Shown: positions 27,729-42,922, counted from the stretch's first letter. The stretch is 64,000 nucleotides of DNA from Allacma fusca (GCA_947179485.1 OX359249.1:40224250-40288249); one strand, 5' to 3'. Notes: a model not told the origin generated them from the sequence alone. A program made the numbers and translations.

Positions 27729-30414
27729 AACAGCAAAGTGCGTCTCTATTTACTAAAGAAAATTTATAGAAGTCGGTCTCAAGTTGGATTTGGAATTGGT
27801 TGGGAGTTCACCGAAGGATTTATGCTCAATTCTGCTAGCAGCTCTGGTTTATTCTATATTGCTACGTACTTATCCGGCCTGGAGGATCCATATACATAGC
27901 TATAGTTCCTATCGAACAAGGAAAGATGGGACCTAGGTCATAGTAAAGTGCATGAAGGTATAAGCAAAAGGAAAGCAGACTGTTGGTGTTGGTTTGTGTT
28001 CCTGGGACGTTGGTGAGGATGTGCTTTTCCTCTTAAATTTTTCTCGCAGTGACTCTCACATAAGATCGAAGATTACCTTCGCTCACTATTCTATTCTCCT
28101 CTCGACTAATATTGGATTCCATTGATACTATCCAATGCTTGAGTCCTAGTCTTAACTCTGTATTATAAAGTTGCCTTTCTTTACCAAGTATCCCATGCTC
28201 CTTTCTCAGGCCAGACTCCCTCCCAGCTTACTGGCTATCTCCAAACATATCCCGAAACTAACTCCAATCCTCCCAACCTATATTTCCCTCACAACTTCTT
28301 CCCTCCCTTGGCAGTCCGTAGTATGTGGTTTGTATGTAATTACGTATCTACTTATGTATTAGACACAGGGTACAATTCAAACTGGAGAAGGGCAGCCGTA
28401 TCCTTTGATAGCGTCCTGTAATAGTTTCTCCGGTCTGATAATTATACAGTTATGATACATACGAGTTTAGCCCTACTGATATAAATGCACTACAGTGCTG
28501 TAACAACATATGTGCTGAAAAGATTGGACTGGTGGGCAGGATATCTAAAATAAGTCTTAACAAGATACGCAAGCCCACTGAAAACAACAGACGTTGAGGC
28601 TCCATCGTTAGTTTGTTAGATTTAGTTCCTAACAGAACATTTGGTTTTAAATTTCACATGTGTTTATTTTCAACTTCTATTATATTCTGATGACGAGTAA
28701 GGGGATACTACAGAATCAAAATGCATCCTTTTCAATGCCACTGAGTGTATTATTCATGACCTTGGATTTAAATCTGATAATCCATTGTAATATCTATCAC
28801 TTCCCCTGGCGGTTATAAATTTATGTACTCTTCCTGAAAAGGTCTTCAGATTGTTTCCTACGTTTTTGATAAACTACCTAATCAAATATGAAGGAGGATT
28901 CAAACACAGAGAGGTGACGGCGTCAAAGTTTACACTGTCATATGTACACAAACAACTCAAATCTTTGCAACAGTCTCGACTCTTGGCACACAAACTAATA
29001 CGGAGAATCATTTTGAATCCTTTCATAGCGTTCTGTTTTATTTGACTATCATAAATTTGAGTAACCTAATCCCAGTTTTGACATTCACGTGTTCTCTTAC
29101 ATAACTCAAATGGGGAAAGGAGCGGAATGTGTAACCTTTGACTATTTGACAGCTGAAAGCCAAAATTACACCGAGCATCGTCACATTTCGTAAACATCCT
29201 ATTATAAATGTTTACAGAGTACCTGTCAATCCCATAAAATCTTTCGTAAGTAATTTTTTTATTTGTTTGTACGGACCTACGACGCGAATGATTTACTATT
29301 TGGACTGTGCTTTAAGTTAGAAAAGCGCCGTGAGACTGCACATCTGTTTACAATATTAGTAATTCAATTATTGCACTCTGCAGGTTTCTATGATGCTTGC
29401 TGTTCTTCCCAGGGTTTAATGTTACAGTGTGGTAACCAGATGTAAAAATTTAATGTGGTAGATGCTAGTTGGGCAAAATAAGCCCTTCTTGTGTGCAAAA
29501 AAAATATATTTGCTAAAATAAACTCATATCAATGTGGCCATCAAGGTATCACCAGGGGAAACAAGTTGTAACCCGTAAAAAAAAAGTATGTGTTCCAGTT
29601 GAGCCACAAGGCAGGGGACGTCTGTGCTGGTGCAATATCAAAAATGGCTGAAAAGTTACATTTTCCCAATCCACCCCAGGGTATCAAGCCTGGGCGATTG
29701 CTATGCATTTACTAGTTGTAGATAGATACTGTACATATGAAGCAGCATAAAAACTTGCTGTTAAAGGTTATATCTAAATATTGTGAAAGTCTGGATAAGT
29801 AGAAAGTTGGAGGAAAAGGAGAACTTGCTCCAACTACGGACACATAACAGGACAAGAAACAAATCTGAAATAATAGCCCAGAACCAAAACAAGGTTCCTA
29901 CTTGGCACAAGAGCCTCTGCAATATTTCTTAAAAAATAAGAGCCACAAACGTTTCCCCCCAAAAAAAAAAGTTGAAATGCAAGTATTTTGCAGGAGAGAT
30001 GAGAAGACATTTCCAAAGTTAGATAGGACCACAGGAGACTTTGATATGCCAATGTCCATGAGAGAGACCACGGCACTGGAATGTGGTCCCCGTATACCTA
30101 TTCTTCATTTCTGCACGTTTGTAGTGACACTCACTGCATTACACTATAACCCCTTCCACTCACATAGCATATGCCCAGTTACATGGAGCATAGAGGAGTG
30201 CGTGTCATATTTGATAGAAACAGTGGAGTGAGCAGAGATCAATAAATTACAATCAACCTTAACTGTTATCTTTAATACTACTAGTTTTTGTACCTTTGTA
30301 TATCAACATACATACAAGTATCTATTGTTGGGAAGACTGGAAATAAATCTATTGCTCAATAGAACAGATGACTGATTCGTGTTCAAAAAATGAATCTCGT
30401 TTGCGTCGCTGATT

Positions 30415-30440
30415 CCCTCCCCCCTCCCCCCCCCCCCCCC
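30415..30440 (-). repeat. C run (G run on the receptor's strand)
   Basis: On the minus strand it reads G15-A-G6-A-G3, so the receptor pre-mRNA would carry a potential RNA quadruplex in intron 1. Confidence 0.88.
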
Positions 30441-32442
30441 ACACGCAAAAAAATCAGCTATTAACTTGTATTTTGTTGGAGGCAAAACAAAAAAGTTTTT
30501 TTCCCCTTCATACTTCTAAGTAATAACTGCGTCAATAATAATACTATCGGGGAAGGGAATCTGAAAAAGTTTACTTCTCCGTCTTCTTTGTATATCTCAT
30601 CAGCACAGCAGTCTGTAGCTCCAAGACATTTTTTTTCTTGCTGAGTCCCCTCATTCTCCGGACTCTGATAAATGTGTCATATCATATACAGCTCACGCTA
30701 TCCATTCCCAGCAATAATAACTGTGTTTGTGGTGTTCAAAATAGAACGGATTTTTTAGACAGGGAATAGATCTCGGAGCTGATAGATAGATTGCGAGATA
30801 TGAGCTTACCAGAGCCAGTATATATGCCAGACTGTTCCTGTCACAATTTTTGCGTCGGACGAGTACATGTATAAACATACAATGCCCATAACAACCTGCG
30901 TAGCTATAGACGTACAAACTTGTACAACTACATTGATCTTCGATACCACCTCGTACGCAGTTTCCTCTCCGGTAAGCATCTCGATCGAAACATATGTGTG
31001 TGGCTACACACAAAAAGAAGTAGATTTGAAGAAGAAAAATTTGCCAACTCCAACTATTTTTATGCTCCACAAATTTCATTTTCTCCTAAGCTAAACGATG
31101 AGAGATGCACTTGAGAACCCGCACAGCACCAAAAACTATGTTCAAGCTAGGAGTTAGTCATATGTTTCATCCAGGATGACCTTTCATCAAAAGCTGTTAT
31201 GTTCTGTTTCTCCCCCTCCCCCCCGAGTAAGTAGCTATTTCTTAGAGTCAGCATTTGAAATGAATTTCCTTCATGAAAGGTAAAAACTAATTAGCTCAAA
31301 ACATGTAGATGATTTCAAAGAGGGAAATTTAATTTATATTAATTCTAAATGAAGTTCTATGAAATCTTCTGCAATGGACAGGTTAGTAGGATGCAAGGAG
31401 ACATGAAAGCAAGAGTTGGGGAACGGTCCATTTTAAAAGGATTTGATAAATTAAATTCAAGTAACTACATCTCCAGCATAGTTTGCTTGACAAATACATC
31501 GATTCATTATGCCTCTGGGCATGCTGTTCCTTTGACACGAGTGTCTGTAAAGCTCTGCCTACAAGCGTGACCATTAATACCAGTTAGTAAATCAAGAAGT
31601 GGGCCCAAGTCCCACCAGAATTCCTTGTCACTGACAACCAAAGAGACAGGAAGAGTGCAAGGGAAGGGGGCTCAACAAATAAATTAATCAAGGTGGCCGT
31701 GAGAATTGAACAAGTAAGGATATGCAGGGGGAGAGGGGATGAGGAAAGTAAAATGTAAATAGTATTAAGCCTGGACGGATTGATGTGCTTTAAATAACCC
31801 AAGTCAAAAATTATACAATAAAGAGAAAGTCAGGGAATAGGGCCTCAAGGATTTCCACAGATTCATTTCTAGGAACCTTAGTTTATGCACACATACTTTA
31901 GTCAGTAAGCACATTTATGTACTCATAAATACATGGGCACATCTTGCTACTATTTTTTTTAGTCTGTGATGTAGATAGGAAATATATAAATGTCCAGCTC
32001 ATAGATTCACTTGTGTAGTTTAAATTTATGTATCTATCTGCAAGGACAATTTTATTTGAGTGGAAGGACCAGGAGAAAAGTGAGGGTTCCAATGCCAAAA
32101 TGTAGAGCTTTTAGGTGAGTTCGGAGAACTCAGGAGAGATACAGAAAAGGCTAGTGTGTGGGACTGGATATGAGGAACCCAAAAATGTCCATAGGAAACT
32201 CTTGACGAAACTCACAGCTCCCAGCTCAGAGAATGAGTACCCAGACGAACATTTTCGAATGAAATGGAATGAAAGAGACTTAGGATTCCAATGAGAAAAA
32301 GAAAGTCATTGTCTTTCATGTATAGGAAAGAGAAGACAAGTGCTCTTCCATGGGGCAACTTCTGCTTGGCTCCTGCGTCTACTATTAAAAGAAATAAATG
32401 ACGGCGTACTGGTCGACCACACATCTCACAGCGTAAAGTACG

Positions 32443-32461
32443 GAGAGAGAGAGAGAGAGAG
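32443..32461. repeat. (GA)n microsatellite
   Basis: About nine GA units in intron 1. Confidence 0.9.
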
Positions 32462-33739
32462 CCAACCGAGACCTTAAAACAGATGAGTGCAATTTCAAAC
32501 CTCAAAGATGTATACTTTTCCGTTTCTTCCACGAATTTTTCCCCTCCCTTTGCACCCATCCTTCCCTTTCCCTTTCTTCGTCTATTACTCTACTCTTCCA
32601 CAGTCCTGTACCCTCTTTCTGGATGTCTTGTCAAATGAAATGAAATACAAATGATGAATGAAACTTGAGTAAGTCATTCTATCATATACTCCTACACGAG
32701 TCTCAATTTCAACATATATTTCTATTTTGGTGACTACTATAATTATTCAAAATGACATATGTACTTGCTTTGTCATTGCTGCCAATCAATTCTGAGCTAG
32801 GTACTATCTGTATATGTCTCATGCCAAAGCACTCTGGAGTGATGACAGGACAGTCTCCTTAGTACAGGCACTACTTTAAATTACATTTTAAATTTGAAGC
32901 TTCGACCTAGTCCCAATGCAGCTATGGAGAGCAAGGTTTTTGTAGCGAGTCCAATTGGTGAAGTTTTTTTTTTTTTTTTGTAAAAAGGAGGGAAATAATT
33001 AACTTAAAAAACTATCAACGCTCCCATGACTAATCTCCCTTTATTACAAACATTCGCATGTTATTCTCCTCACCATTAGCCAATTAAACACTTTGGCCTC
33101 TCTCCGGGTGCAATTAGCATGGCATGAAGACATTTCACATGGAAATCCGCACCCGTCGGTGAAAAATTTAGGGAAACAATTGGTGCGTAGGAAAATAATT
33201 TTGTGTGCCAAATTTCCCTTTCGAATCATTACTTAAATACTCCCTTCACAGCTGTCTGTAACTATATGGCTTAATTGATATCAATACCTTGTAGGAAGGG
33301 TTAATGAGCTAAATATAACGGTAAAAGAGGGGAGTATACCTACTCCCGCTACCTGAAACAATAACGAGTCAAGGTCCTTTTTTTTCTAATATCCAGCTCT
33401 TGAGCGAGCAACTTACTCCAAACGAGTTCTAACCAAACTCCACGTCATAGTCCACCCTCGGCTTCATAAAATAATCCCAACTGTGCCGCATGGGATAATT
33501 TAGCATCTTTTTCCACTCAGGATTTGAACTATAGGCACGGAGAGGAGTGGAGCTTGGAGCGGTGCGGTGTGTCAATAAGGAGCAATGAAAAAATGTTTAT
33601 GGTTAAGGATAATTTGAAGCGGTAGTAGAGTCTTAAAAGTTTTTTAAAGAGATTTTTTTTTTCTCAGGGCTGGCTTGAGACAGAGATTTGAATGTGTTTG
33701 CACTTTTGCAGTTTTCAATATATCTGTCCGGATGAATTT

Positions 33740-33771
33740 GGAACCCTGGCGGGTTCCAAAAACCCGCTAGG
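33740..33771. repeat. Overlapping competing hairpins
   Basis: GGAACCC (33740-33746) pairs perfectly with GGGTTCC (33751-33757) across a 4-base loop. CCTGGCGGGTT (33745-33755) pairs with AACCCGCTAGG (33761-33771) across 5 bases, with one G-T pair. The arms share bases, so only one form can exist at a time. Unusually GC-rich for this intron. Confidence 0.8.
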
Positions 33772-36700
33772 ATTTTACAGTCTTCAACGTTACAATCTTT
33801 GAAGTGGTCATAAAGATATTAATAAAGGAAGCCATGTCCTGAAACCTTGGGAACTTACATAAGGACAAGTAGGTAGTAAATACAGTTATACGTGAACAGA
33901 TGCAAAACTTTTGTCGTAAAGCACAAAGTGGAGATGAGCCAGTGAGAAGAAGTCAGGGAAGCAGTGGTTGAGAGGTGATAGTGGGAGTGAAACAAGTTTG
34001 TGACTACGGCGTCCATAAGATCAGTGTATTTTTGTAGCCCTTGCCTCAATAAAGTTGTGTTGTTAGAGTAATTCTAAGTAGTCATTGACAGAGCAAAGGA
34101 CCCTCAATTGTAATTCATACTTAGAGACTATGTACAATACAGTTTCAATCTCATCCAACTATGTTTTGACCATATGCATATCTATCTACATATATGTATA
34201 ATTATAGAAGTAGAATGGACTACGGACAGGTTTGGTGTCTATGTCTGTATCTACATCTATGCAGATACACACATCTGTGTTTATTATTTCAGATACTCTC
34301 TAAAGTTACAAGCAGAAAGACAAATCTAAAACTTGCACTTGCCCTTCCCCATCGTGTGCCAATTTTTTTCATAGCCCGAATGCAAGTAATTTTTCATGAG
34401 GATACTTTCCATGGAAGTCATTCAGAGCACTTCTTTTGATTTCTTTGCGGTTTCCTCCCTCCCATATAGTACCACTAAAGAAATTTTTGATGGCTCAAAG
34501 ATATGAAACGAAGCCTTGAAAATGAATGTGAGGAAGAACAACTTTTTCAAGGGTTATTTGTTTTGCGGAGAAAAATCCCTTCCTCCCTCTTTCTATACAG
34601 ACACATACATTGATGGGCTTTATTCGCTCGGGCTCGCTTTGCATACTACCCAGCAGGAGCAACTTCATAAGTCCAACTTACCCTGGGAATGAAGTTATTT
34701 CAAATTGAAATAAAGTAGAGAAGTTATTTCAGATTAATACTTTTCGGGTGTCTAATGTGTGTTGGAGTGCAGAGGCACCTCACTATGTACTACCGGCTGA
34801 CTTGCATGTGTAATTATATGCATACGTGATTCTCAGTTGGAGAAGTCAACTTTGATTGCTCCCTTTTCATTTTCCTCTTGATAATGACTCTGCATAAAAT
34901 TGGCACAAAAAGCCAAAACTTTTCCTCTATAAGAACTTATTCAAGACGGAGTAGTTAGTGGAAGGAGAGAGGGATGGAGAGTTGGAAGTGGGTTAATATG
35001 ATACAATATAAACTACGGCTCATTTGAGGTAAGCATCATCACATGCTGTTCAAAGGTCCCCAAACTGTATTTCTATACTGGGTCCAATTTACCCTTATGC
35101 AAGTACTTTCATCCCGCCTCCCTGGCATACTTCATCCATATGCACCATACAGACCCATATACATGCTATTTATAAGCACACTTCTACAAAAAAAAAAACT
35201 CAATCAGTCTGCTACAACTATAAACGTAAGTGCACTACAACCTACACGTAACTCTCAAATAGAGCTGAAACTCAATACAGTCCACGCTTTTTTTTTCATA
35301 TCAACTGCAATAAGTAATTGAGAAAAAAAAAGAGGGGAAAAGTGAAAGGAGGGAGAAGTGTACGGAGAGAAGGAGCTAATTTTGAATAGAGTTGTCTTCA
35401 GATGTCGGATTCTCTCAGCAATGTCAGTATATCAGTTGGGGTAGTATGTAGTACCTGATTTAAAAGGAAGTCAAGTCTGTTGGAGCTGCTATGTGCCCAC
35501 ACATGTTGATACATGTCTTACCGAACAGCAGCACTACAATATCGGACCGCCTGACCTGACTTGTAGTACAGCGGAGGAACTACGTTGATTGAGAAGATCA
35601 ATTGTTATTAGAAGCAAGGCGGGGAGGGCGAGAGGGGGGAGGAGGGAAAAGAAAGCCAAATGTGACTGGATGGATGTAGGTGGGGAGGAAACACGTGGAC
35701 ATGCATACGTTTCACTGCAACGTTTTTGGACACTTTCCAGCAACTTGGCCCCCTATAGTACTATTATACGATACCATACATATAATCTACAACCACACGC
35801 TGACTGGTAGACCGCAACCTAATTTTTTTCTCCTCTTCGAAAATGCTGGGTAAATTATTGAGGTGTGTACCCCCTTCACTTGGTGTACATAAGCGGAGGA
35901 AAACACTAAATGACCACTGTAACTCTGCCCTGAATGTAGGGAATCTCCTCAAGTGTACCCACAATCATTTAACATTGCTACTCCAAACATTAATTTCGGT
36001 CTAATTCTCGGCCCCCGTCCAAGCTGTCCCTGCCCTGAGTTTAGAAACATCACATTTGTTTTTTTTTTTTCTTTAGCTTTTGTGAGGATAAACTGAAACT
36101 GGTTGATGCAGGACAGCTCCCAACAACTGCTGGCAGTACAAGAAATGCGAGTGAGGGTGTTGACAGGGATTTGTACAACTCCGAGAGTCGAAGTTACCCT
36201 CTGTATCAAGTGTAATTTCCTGTGCTAAATACAATGAAAACTTTATTGTGCCTTTAATGAATTAATACCGAGGGCAGCCTCATTTCCATGATCCTCCATT
36301 ACCCCTGAATACAGGAACATTTTAAAACATGCATTTCCATTGGGTTTGAGCCTTTCTCAGGTGCTCTTATCTCAAGTCGCTTGTCGGGACTTGAGAACTT
36401 TCCTTTGTGTACAAGTCTGAACTTACAAGGTAAACAGTCACGACAACGGATAAGATTCACTGATTGTTAGACGTATATACTCGAAATGAGAAACGTGCAT
36501 GCGAAAACGGAGGAAATGACTCAAACCTGGCAAATTCCGTCAAGTAGATTCACACCTTGGAAGTGGAAGACAAATGATACATATATGATGTACTCAGGGA
36601 GACACGAAAGGGGAAGTCTCTTGTTAACAACGTAACATGCTATCAACCAGGACATATGAGATTTTCACGGGGGAGGGAAATCCCGTGTCTCTCAGGCTTG

Positions 36701-39700
36701 CTTGTTTAACACTACAACTGCATACAGTATTACAAGTATGTGAAGAGTCATCTCATTTTTTTTTTTTTGTGACTTTGGTTCGTTCCAGTTTCAGCAAATT
36801 CTGAGCCAGCAGAGTAGAGACTACGTCATCAAATCAGCCTTTTTGGAAATGCAATTTTCAAACGTGGCTTGGTCATGCATTTCATCAGTTCAGGTTAGTG
36901 CACAGGGCACGGAATTTACCTTGGCTTAGATAGAGACGTCTAACTAGATTTGAATATCTACATATTTTTTTTAGAAGGAAACAAGGAAAAATCATTAAAA
37001 GTGGAGGTTTCAATCCAGAGATTTTTATGTGCAGACACACGTACATACATACTGACGTATGCACGCTGGATTTCCATACATCAAGTTTCGGTAGTTTTGC
37101 AATTCCGAGCACATCTGACACACATAAATCAAATTAAATTTGTTATTCAGATTGTCGGGAAAAGGTAGTTGAGTCAAGTGCGGGAGAGCCTTCTGGCTGT
37201 CATTACCAATAATTATTGGGTTGTGCAGCATGTGGAATGCAGATTTGTTTACTCCTATCATTTCAGTGTGTTTACTTTTAACGTTGCGAAGTATGCACGT
37301 TCAATTCTAACATCTTCATGTCTCTGCTTCTATCTCACAGTAGTTGCTTCATCATGTGGATATTTACTCCGTTCCTAGGTACTGGGTTAGCATTACGTAA
37401 GCAGAGGATTGAAGGTCGACAGTAAGAAATTAATATTGCACATAATCTCTTGCATCTATATTAAAATTTCCGGTTGAGCATTTATTTCTCACTACACAAG
37501 AAAAAGCTGTCAACTATAGGATTCATTAATTTTTTAGAACGAGAAACCACCCTAAAAATAGCTTACCCTTTACATGTCCCGAATGTGCAACATGGTTTAT
37601 TATTGCTAGAGACTCAAGTATCTACCATATGTACATATCTGCATACATGGAAGTAATCATTCGGAATAAGCCAAAGTTTTTTTTTTTTTTTTTGCAAGGC
37701 TCGTAAATTCCTGCATGTACTCACTCTTCATCATTATCGGTGAAGCATGGAGTACGTACCCAAAAGAGAAGAGTACATTGTGGAGAGATGGAGTGATCCT
37801 AGGGCAATGTGTCTATATAAGTCTTACGGGCTCTGCTTTCGTGCTCCTGGCAAATAGCAGGCCCGTGAGTACTTGCTCATAATCCATGGGGTCCAACGGT
37901 CGTAATTGTAAATCATTCCTTGTTGAGAGAATCCCTGACGTCACCAAGATTCTCTCTACACTCACCTTCTTTACTCATATGTGCATGTTTCATACCACTT
38001 GAGATGAACCGAATACTGTACAAGCTCGTCCGGAGCAGATACTTCATTTTGCTAATATTTCTCAAGGAAAAATACATGTGTCTGGCATTGAAAAACTAGG
38101 TAGGATTGGAAACAGCTTTGGATCCCGTCCCGTCACAATACTTTCAAATGCTATGGATCATCATTCCTTACTTTATGTTTCTATACCTGCACGGTGAGAG
38201 AGACAGCCGTAATTTTTTTTACAAGTTGAAAAAGGAGGAAATTTCCTCACGCGCTGAGAATTTCCACCCGATTACTACAATGCCTTTGACGTTTACCAAA
38301 GGAGAAGCATATTTTTGAAACAGATGTGATCGCACTCTATAAATCATGGTCCAATGAGAATCATGGGCTTGGTCTTGTAAGAAGAAAAGTAATGTAAGAA
38401 CCTGGAAGTCTGTTTGAACGAGTCAGAATCCGCATTGGAAAATCTAATATGCATGCAGCTGCCTAGCATTTCCACCAGTCTCGATGAATTATTTATCATG
38501 AGACATTCTAATTGAGCTATCCTTTTTAAAATACAATAAAATTGATGTCCTCGTCATATTGAAAAAAATTCGATTCTGCAGCCCTTCCCTACATATGTTA
38601 CACAAAATACAACTTCAAACTCATGGCCGAGTCAGGAGTACGTCAACAATTCAGGAATATATATCAGAGCAAGACGTATTGAAAAATCCATAGGAGTAGT
38701 AAATTGTAAAGCAACTCTAAATTCGACTACTACATTTGAAATAAACTGGACCTTGAACTTTCCCTAAGAAAATCTCATCCCTCCGAGAAAGTACCTATAA
38801 AAAGTATTTTTTGAGAATCTTTTTCTTGGGAAATTATTGGATTTATACTTAATGCAATCTTAGCATTGCCCACTGCACTGTCGACAAAATATAATCTGAA
38901 ACCCACCGTAGGGTCTTGTTAGTGTAAATTGGAAGAGAAAATAGGTCGCGACAGGTCATAGGAGAGCCAAACAAACATATTTCAGGATGCTCATCGTTTT
39001 TTCTCAAAATGTGAATTGAGTAGCTGACTGCGGTGGAATTTCTTTGAGAAACATTGCAAAAAGGTTATCATTGGTATGAAAGTGACAAAAGTGACACATG
39101 ATGATGAGCGATGAGGGGACAAATGTAATAAAGTAGAAAGAGAATTTTTGAACAAGTTCACATTCTCCAAGACAAAGCGTAAGGTCACATAAACTTGGAT
39201 ATCTTACAGTCCCGGTGCTTGTTCAGCGGGGTGGTTCAAAGAGGTAAAAAGAAAATATTTTTCTTTGTACTTGAACCCCGCTTTCCCGAATGTCTCCCCA
39301 GACTATGCATGCATAGAATCGGAGGGAAAAATTGAACCGGAGCGTTTCACATATTCAATATGACAGCTAAGACACTCTCTGAGATGCCGGCAGGACGCTA
39401 ACAAATATCAGACCACTTTTTCTTCTTGTTACTTCGCTTCTTGTCCTGTCATCCTACCTTGTCAGGCTGAGACTTTCCAGGAAGGAACATAAGTACAAGT
39501 TTATTTGTCATTTGATGTGCTTCCCCTCAAATCCTTATTTAGCCATGTCGGGAATCTTTCAGCACTTATGTATTTCCAGGGATGCACTTATACAATGTCT
39601 CAGAAGTTTTCTAATCTTATTTTGATGTATAAAATATACTTGGGGACAGTAATAAATTACATATAATTACACATTTGATGCAGCTCACAGTCACATACTT

Positions 39701-41663
39701 ATATATTTGGTTTCACAGCCGTCATAGCGAGGGTTACATAGTGGAAATCATTGGTTATCCTCAACTCCAGTCATTTATTGAAATAAAATAGAAAGCAATT
39801 ATGCAAACAGAGTGGGTCCAACGAACAATTACATTCCTGAACTGATCCACTGGCAGCGTTGGATAATGATAATACTTTTCCCCCTACATGTAATGTAATA
39901 CAAGGCAACCAAGCGACGGGTAATATCCATCCTTTTAGTAACGGCATTAGAACTTGTGACTCTGTAGGTGTCTTTAATAACTTACGTAATTTATAGCCAG
40001 TTCCTCGCCGCCAGATACCAGAACAACTTGGTACACTCAGGCGTGTGTTAAGTGACGATGAATACATATTGGAGAAACTTTGTTGTTGTTTGTACCTCGA
40101 ATCTAGTTACTCAATGAAATGGAGCTTTTAGTCTTTCCCATGTTTTGTGCCCACAAATTGCGTCATTTTGATTGCTCCCGTCTCTACAGCACCTCTCCCT
40201 ATTTCCATCATGTAAACTCTAAGGAATATCCCAGACCATCAAATAATTTTTCTTGACTCAAAGTGAACCAACAAATTGGAATTCCCGAGGAGTAAGCTGG
40301 AACAATTGAATTTTCATCAAAAGAATACTCAAGTAGCTTTTTTTTTAAGTGGGGAGGGATAGTCGTAAGGGAGCATAAGTATACGCTAAAATGTAATCCT
40401 GCTCTTCCCAAAGATGTTTACTCTAACCATAGAACTTTGAAACACAGGAATCACTCAAGTGCACATTTCCAGTGTAAACACATTTAACTGAGCATCAAAG
40501 TGTTTACTCGTGTTGTCCGGAAGAAAAATAACCGCAAGAGATTAATAATGATTTCCCTAATCCCCTTTCCACATGTTGATCAAATGTGCCAAAGAAAAAT
40601 TCAAATTCCCTTTCCACAAGGTCGTAAATTACGGTTGAGTATATTGGGCTTTACAATATTATTATTGTTGGATGGAAATCCAAGGAGAGCCCTAAGTGCA
40701 AGGAACTGTAGGATGGGTCTACTTACAGTAGCTAAGATTGATCAGTGTCGTTGAGCTTAATCGAGTTTCGAACCCAACAAGAGTAAATTACCAAGTATTA
40801 GTGTCGGTGTTGCTGGGACGGAATCCAAATCCTTTGCTTATTTCTCGATGGTTTAAAAATACATCCACTGAAAGTTGAAGCTTTGGGAGGAAATACTTAT
40901 TCGTCCAAGCACTGTCTGCGTCTGCATTCAAAACCATGTGCACTGCAGTGCTGGAAATAGATATCCTTAAGGAATCTCTTCGTTTCGATGTTACTTAAAT
41001 TTCTTCACGCCGCAGCTAGAATTAAATGGATTTTGAAAGCCTGCAACGAATTTTATGTGCACAAAAAAGTCTGTGGCCATGCATTTGATCACGTACTTAG
41101 CTTTTATGAGTTTTATTTACTGTACTAAACCATGGGCAATGTAAAATAAAAGCTAAACACCCAAATCAGTTTAACTCAAAAGCTAGTACTCAGAATTGCA
41201 ACCACCTCAACAATATTTGAAAAAGATGTAACCTTGCAAGAAGTCTTCCTTACTCCAACGTTGTGTAACGCTCATAAGTATGAATGTACATACTGTGAAA
41301 GATGGATGCATAAACACCACATGTGAGAAGAGTTCAAAAATTTTACTTTCCTTCAAAAACATTTATAATCTAGAACCCACAAAAACTTCGAGACTGTTTG
41401 GAAATGCATATTTATTGTCAGTATGACCCTGCACGCTGCAGTAAATGAGAAAAGCTTGCCCAAGAAATTCCATTTTTCTCAACTATGCGACAGGTTGAGT
41501 GTTCCTGGTAGTAATTTTGAGGTGAAAAACGGTGAAAGGCCCAACCTAAATCTAGAAAAGAAGCGCATTCAAAGGTGACTTATGATAGAGTCTCACTCGC
41601 TTTTCTCTAAGTAGTGATGTTCAGATGAACAGTGAAAGTAAGAAAAAAGGGAGGGTGAGGACT

Positions 41664-41715
41664 AGAGAGAGAGAGAGAGAGAGAGAGAGGTGAAGAAAGA
41701 GAGAGTGAGAGAGAA
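41664..41715. repeat. (GA)n microsatellite with interruptions
   Basis: A 26-bp pure GA run, then TGAAGAAAGA and further GA units. It produces Leu/Ser-rich shadow ORFs. Confidence 0.93.
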
Positions 41716-42922
41716 AAAGAATAAAAAGGATCGTGTCGACTGTGGGCAATTATCATGGTAAGCAGAAAAGGTCCCGAATCAACTCCTTCTAATGGCAACA
41801 AATTTATCTTTGTCCACGTGTAATTTCCAACTATAACATCCGCTGATCTTTTTGTTTCAGAAAGACTTTGATTTATCTCTCATCATCAAAAGACTTTGAA
41901 AGTCTAACCACCATACTCTTCAACTTTAAAAACATACTATTCAATTTCATTTTGAAACATTGTTCCAGAAAATGTCAATACTCCATACCCATGGCTAAGG
42001 CCCATTGAAATTTTCGACATCCTGCTGATGATGCGCCGCCCCGCATTCTTGCAATTCCTCTTGGCAGTGGAGAATTAATCTCAAGTATGTCGCTTTGACA
42101 TGGTCTCATAATGATGGGTGCAGCCGTGCGATAAAATATTTCCCAGTAGTAGTAAAACTTTAACTACAGGTTTGGTCACTGTTGATATGTCAAGAATCAG
42201 CGCACAACCACACGGCCCGCAAGCACTGGAAGGCACTGATAATTAAGTGTGTAATCCAAAACCCGCACTAGATTCAATGAATTTTTCCGAGGAATTTACT
42301 CTTGCTCATTAACTAGTAATAATGTACGGGTGCGTAGATACTTAATTGCATGTTTGAACACCAACATGATTACCTTGACGGGAAGCTCTGGTTTGAAGTT
42401 TGGCAATGAACGCATGCACATGCCTGGATATCATATCCTCTATGGTAATAAGATACCTTACGCTTGCAATTGGAGCGTGCCTTCAAGTACCTCCATGTGA
42501 TGTGGCTCTAGCAATGCGTGAGATTTAACAGTAGCTTGTCCCATAAGCCCCAAACTGGAAAACTGTAAAGCGAGTAATAAGTAAAATCAGGGACAATGGC
42601 ACATGCTAGTATCGCTTGCGGAACTCATGGGCTAAATTCAATAGAGTTCATGCTTAATCAGCCGTCTCTCATTTCATTAGGGAAAGTATGTGATGCATTA
42701 CCATCCTCTCATTAATCCTAATGATTCGAGGAAAAATCTCAAAAGTACAGATATTTAAGCATCTATCCGTAATTGGCTTGAGGAGATTTATTGAGACCGG
42801 AAGATATTTTTCAGGAAGTTATCTATCCAAGGTTGAGTGTAGGGTTACATCACGGTACTTCCAAGAAATTTGTACTCGCAAGTTCCAAGATAGTGAGAAT
42901 ATGAATACACCGGCAAAAATTC

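Noticed and set aside
30693-31079. 128-codon minus ORF rich in cysteine
   Set aside because: The cysteines and tyrosines come from TACA/TGTA-rich sequence, the spacing fits no known cysteine fold, and there is no supporting signal.
39771-40067. 98-codon minus ORF followed by AATAAA
   Set aside because: No protein family is recognised and no acceptor in a phase matching the receptor was identified; AATAAA is common in AT-rich DNA.
40755-40785. GGGTTCGAAAC on minus, resembling a tRNA B box
   Set aside because: The end of the B box does not match, and no acceptor stem, A box or anticodon arm can be drawn around it.
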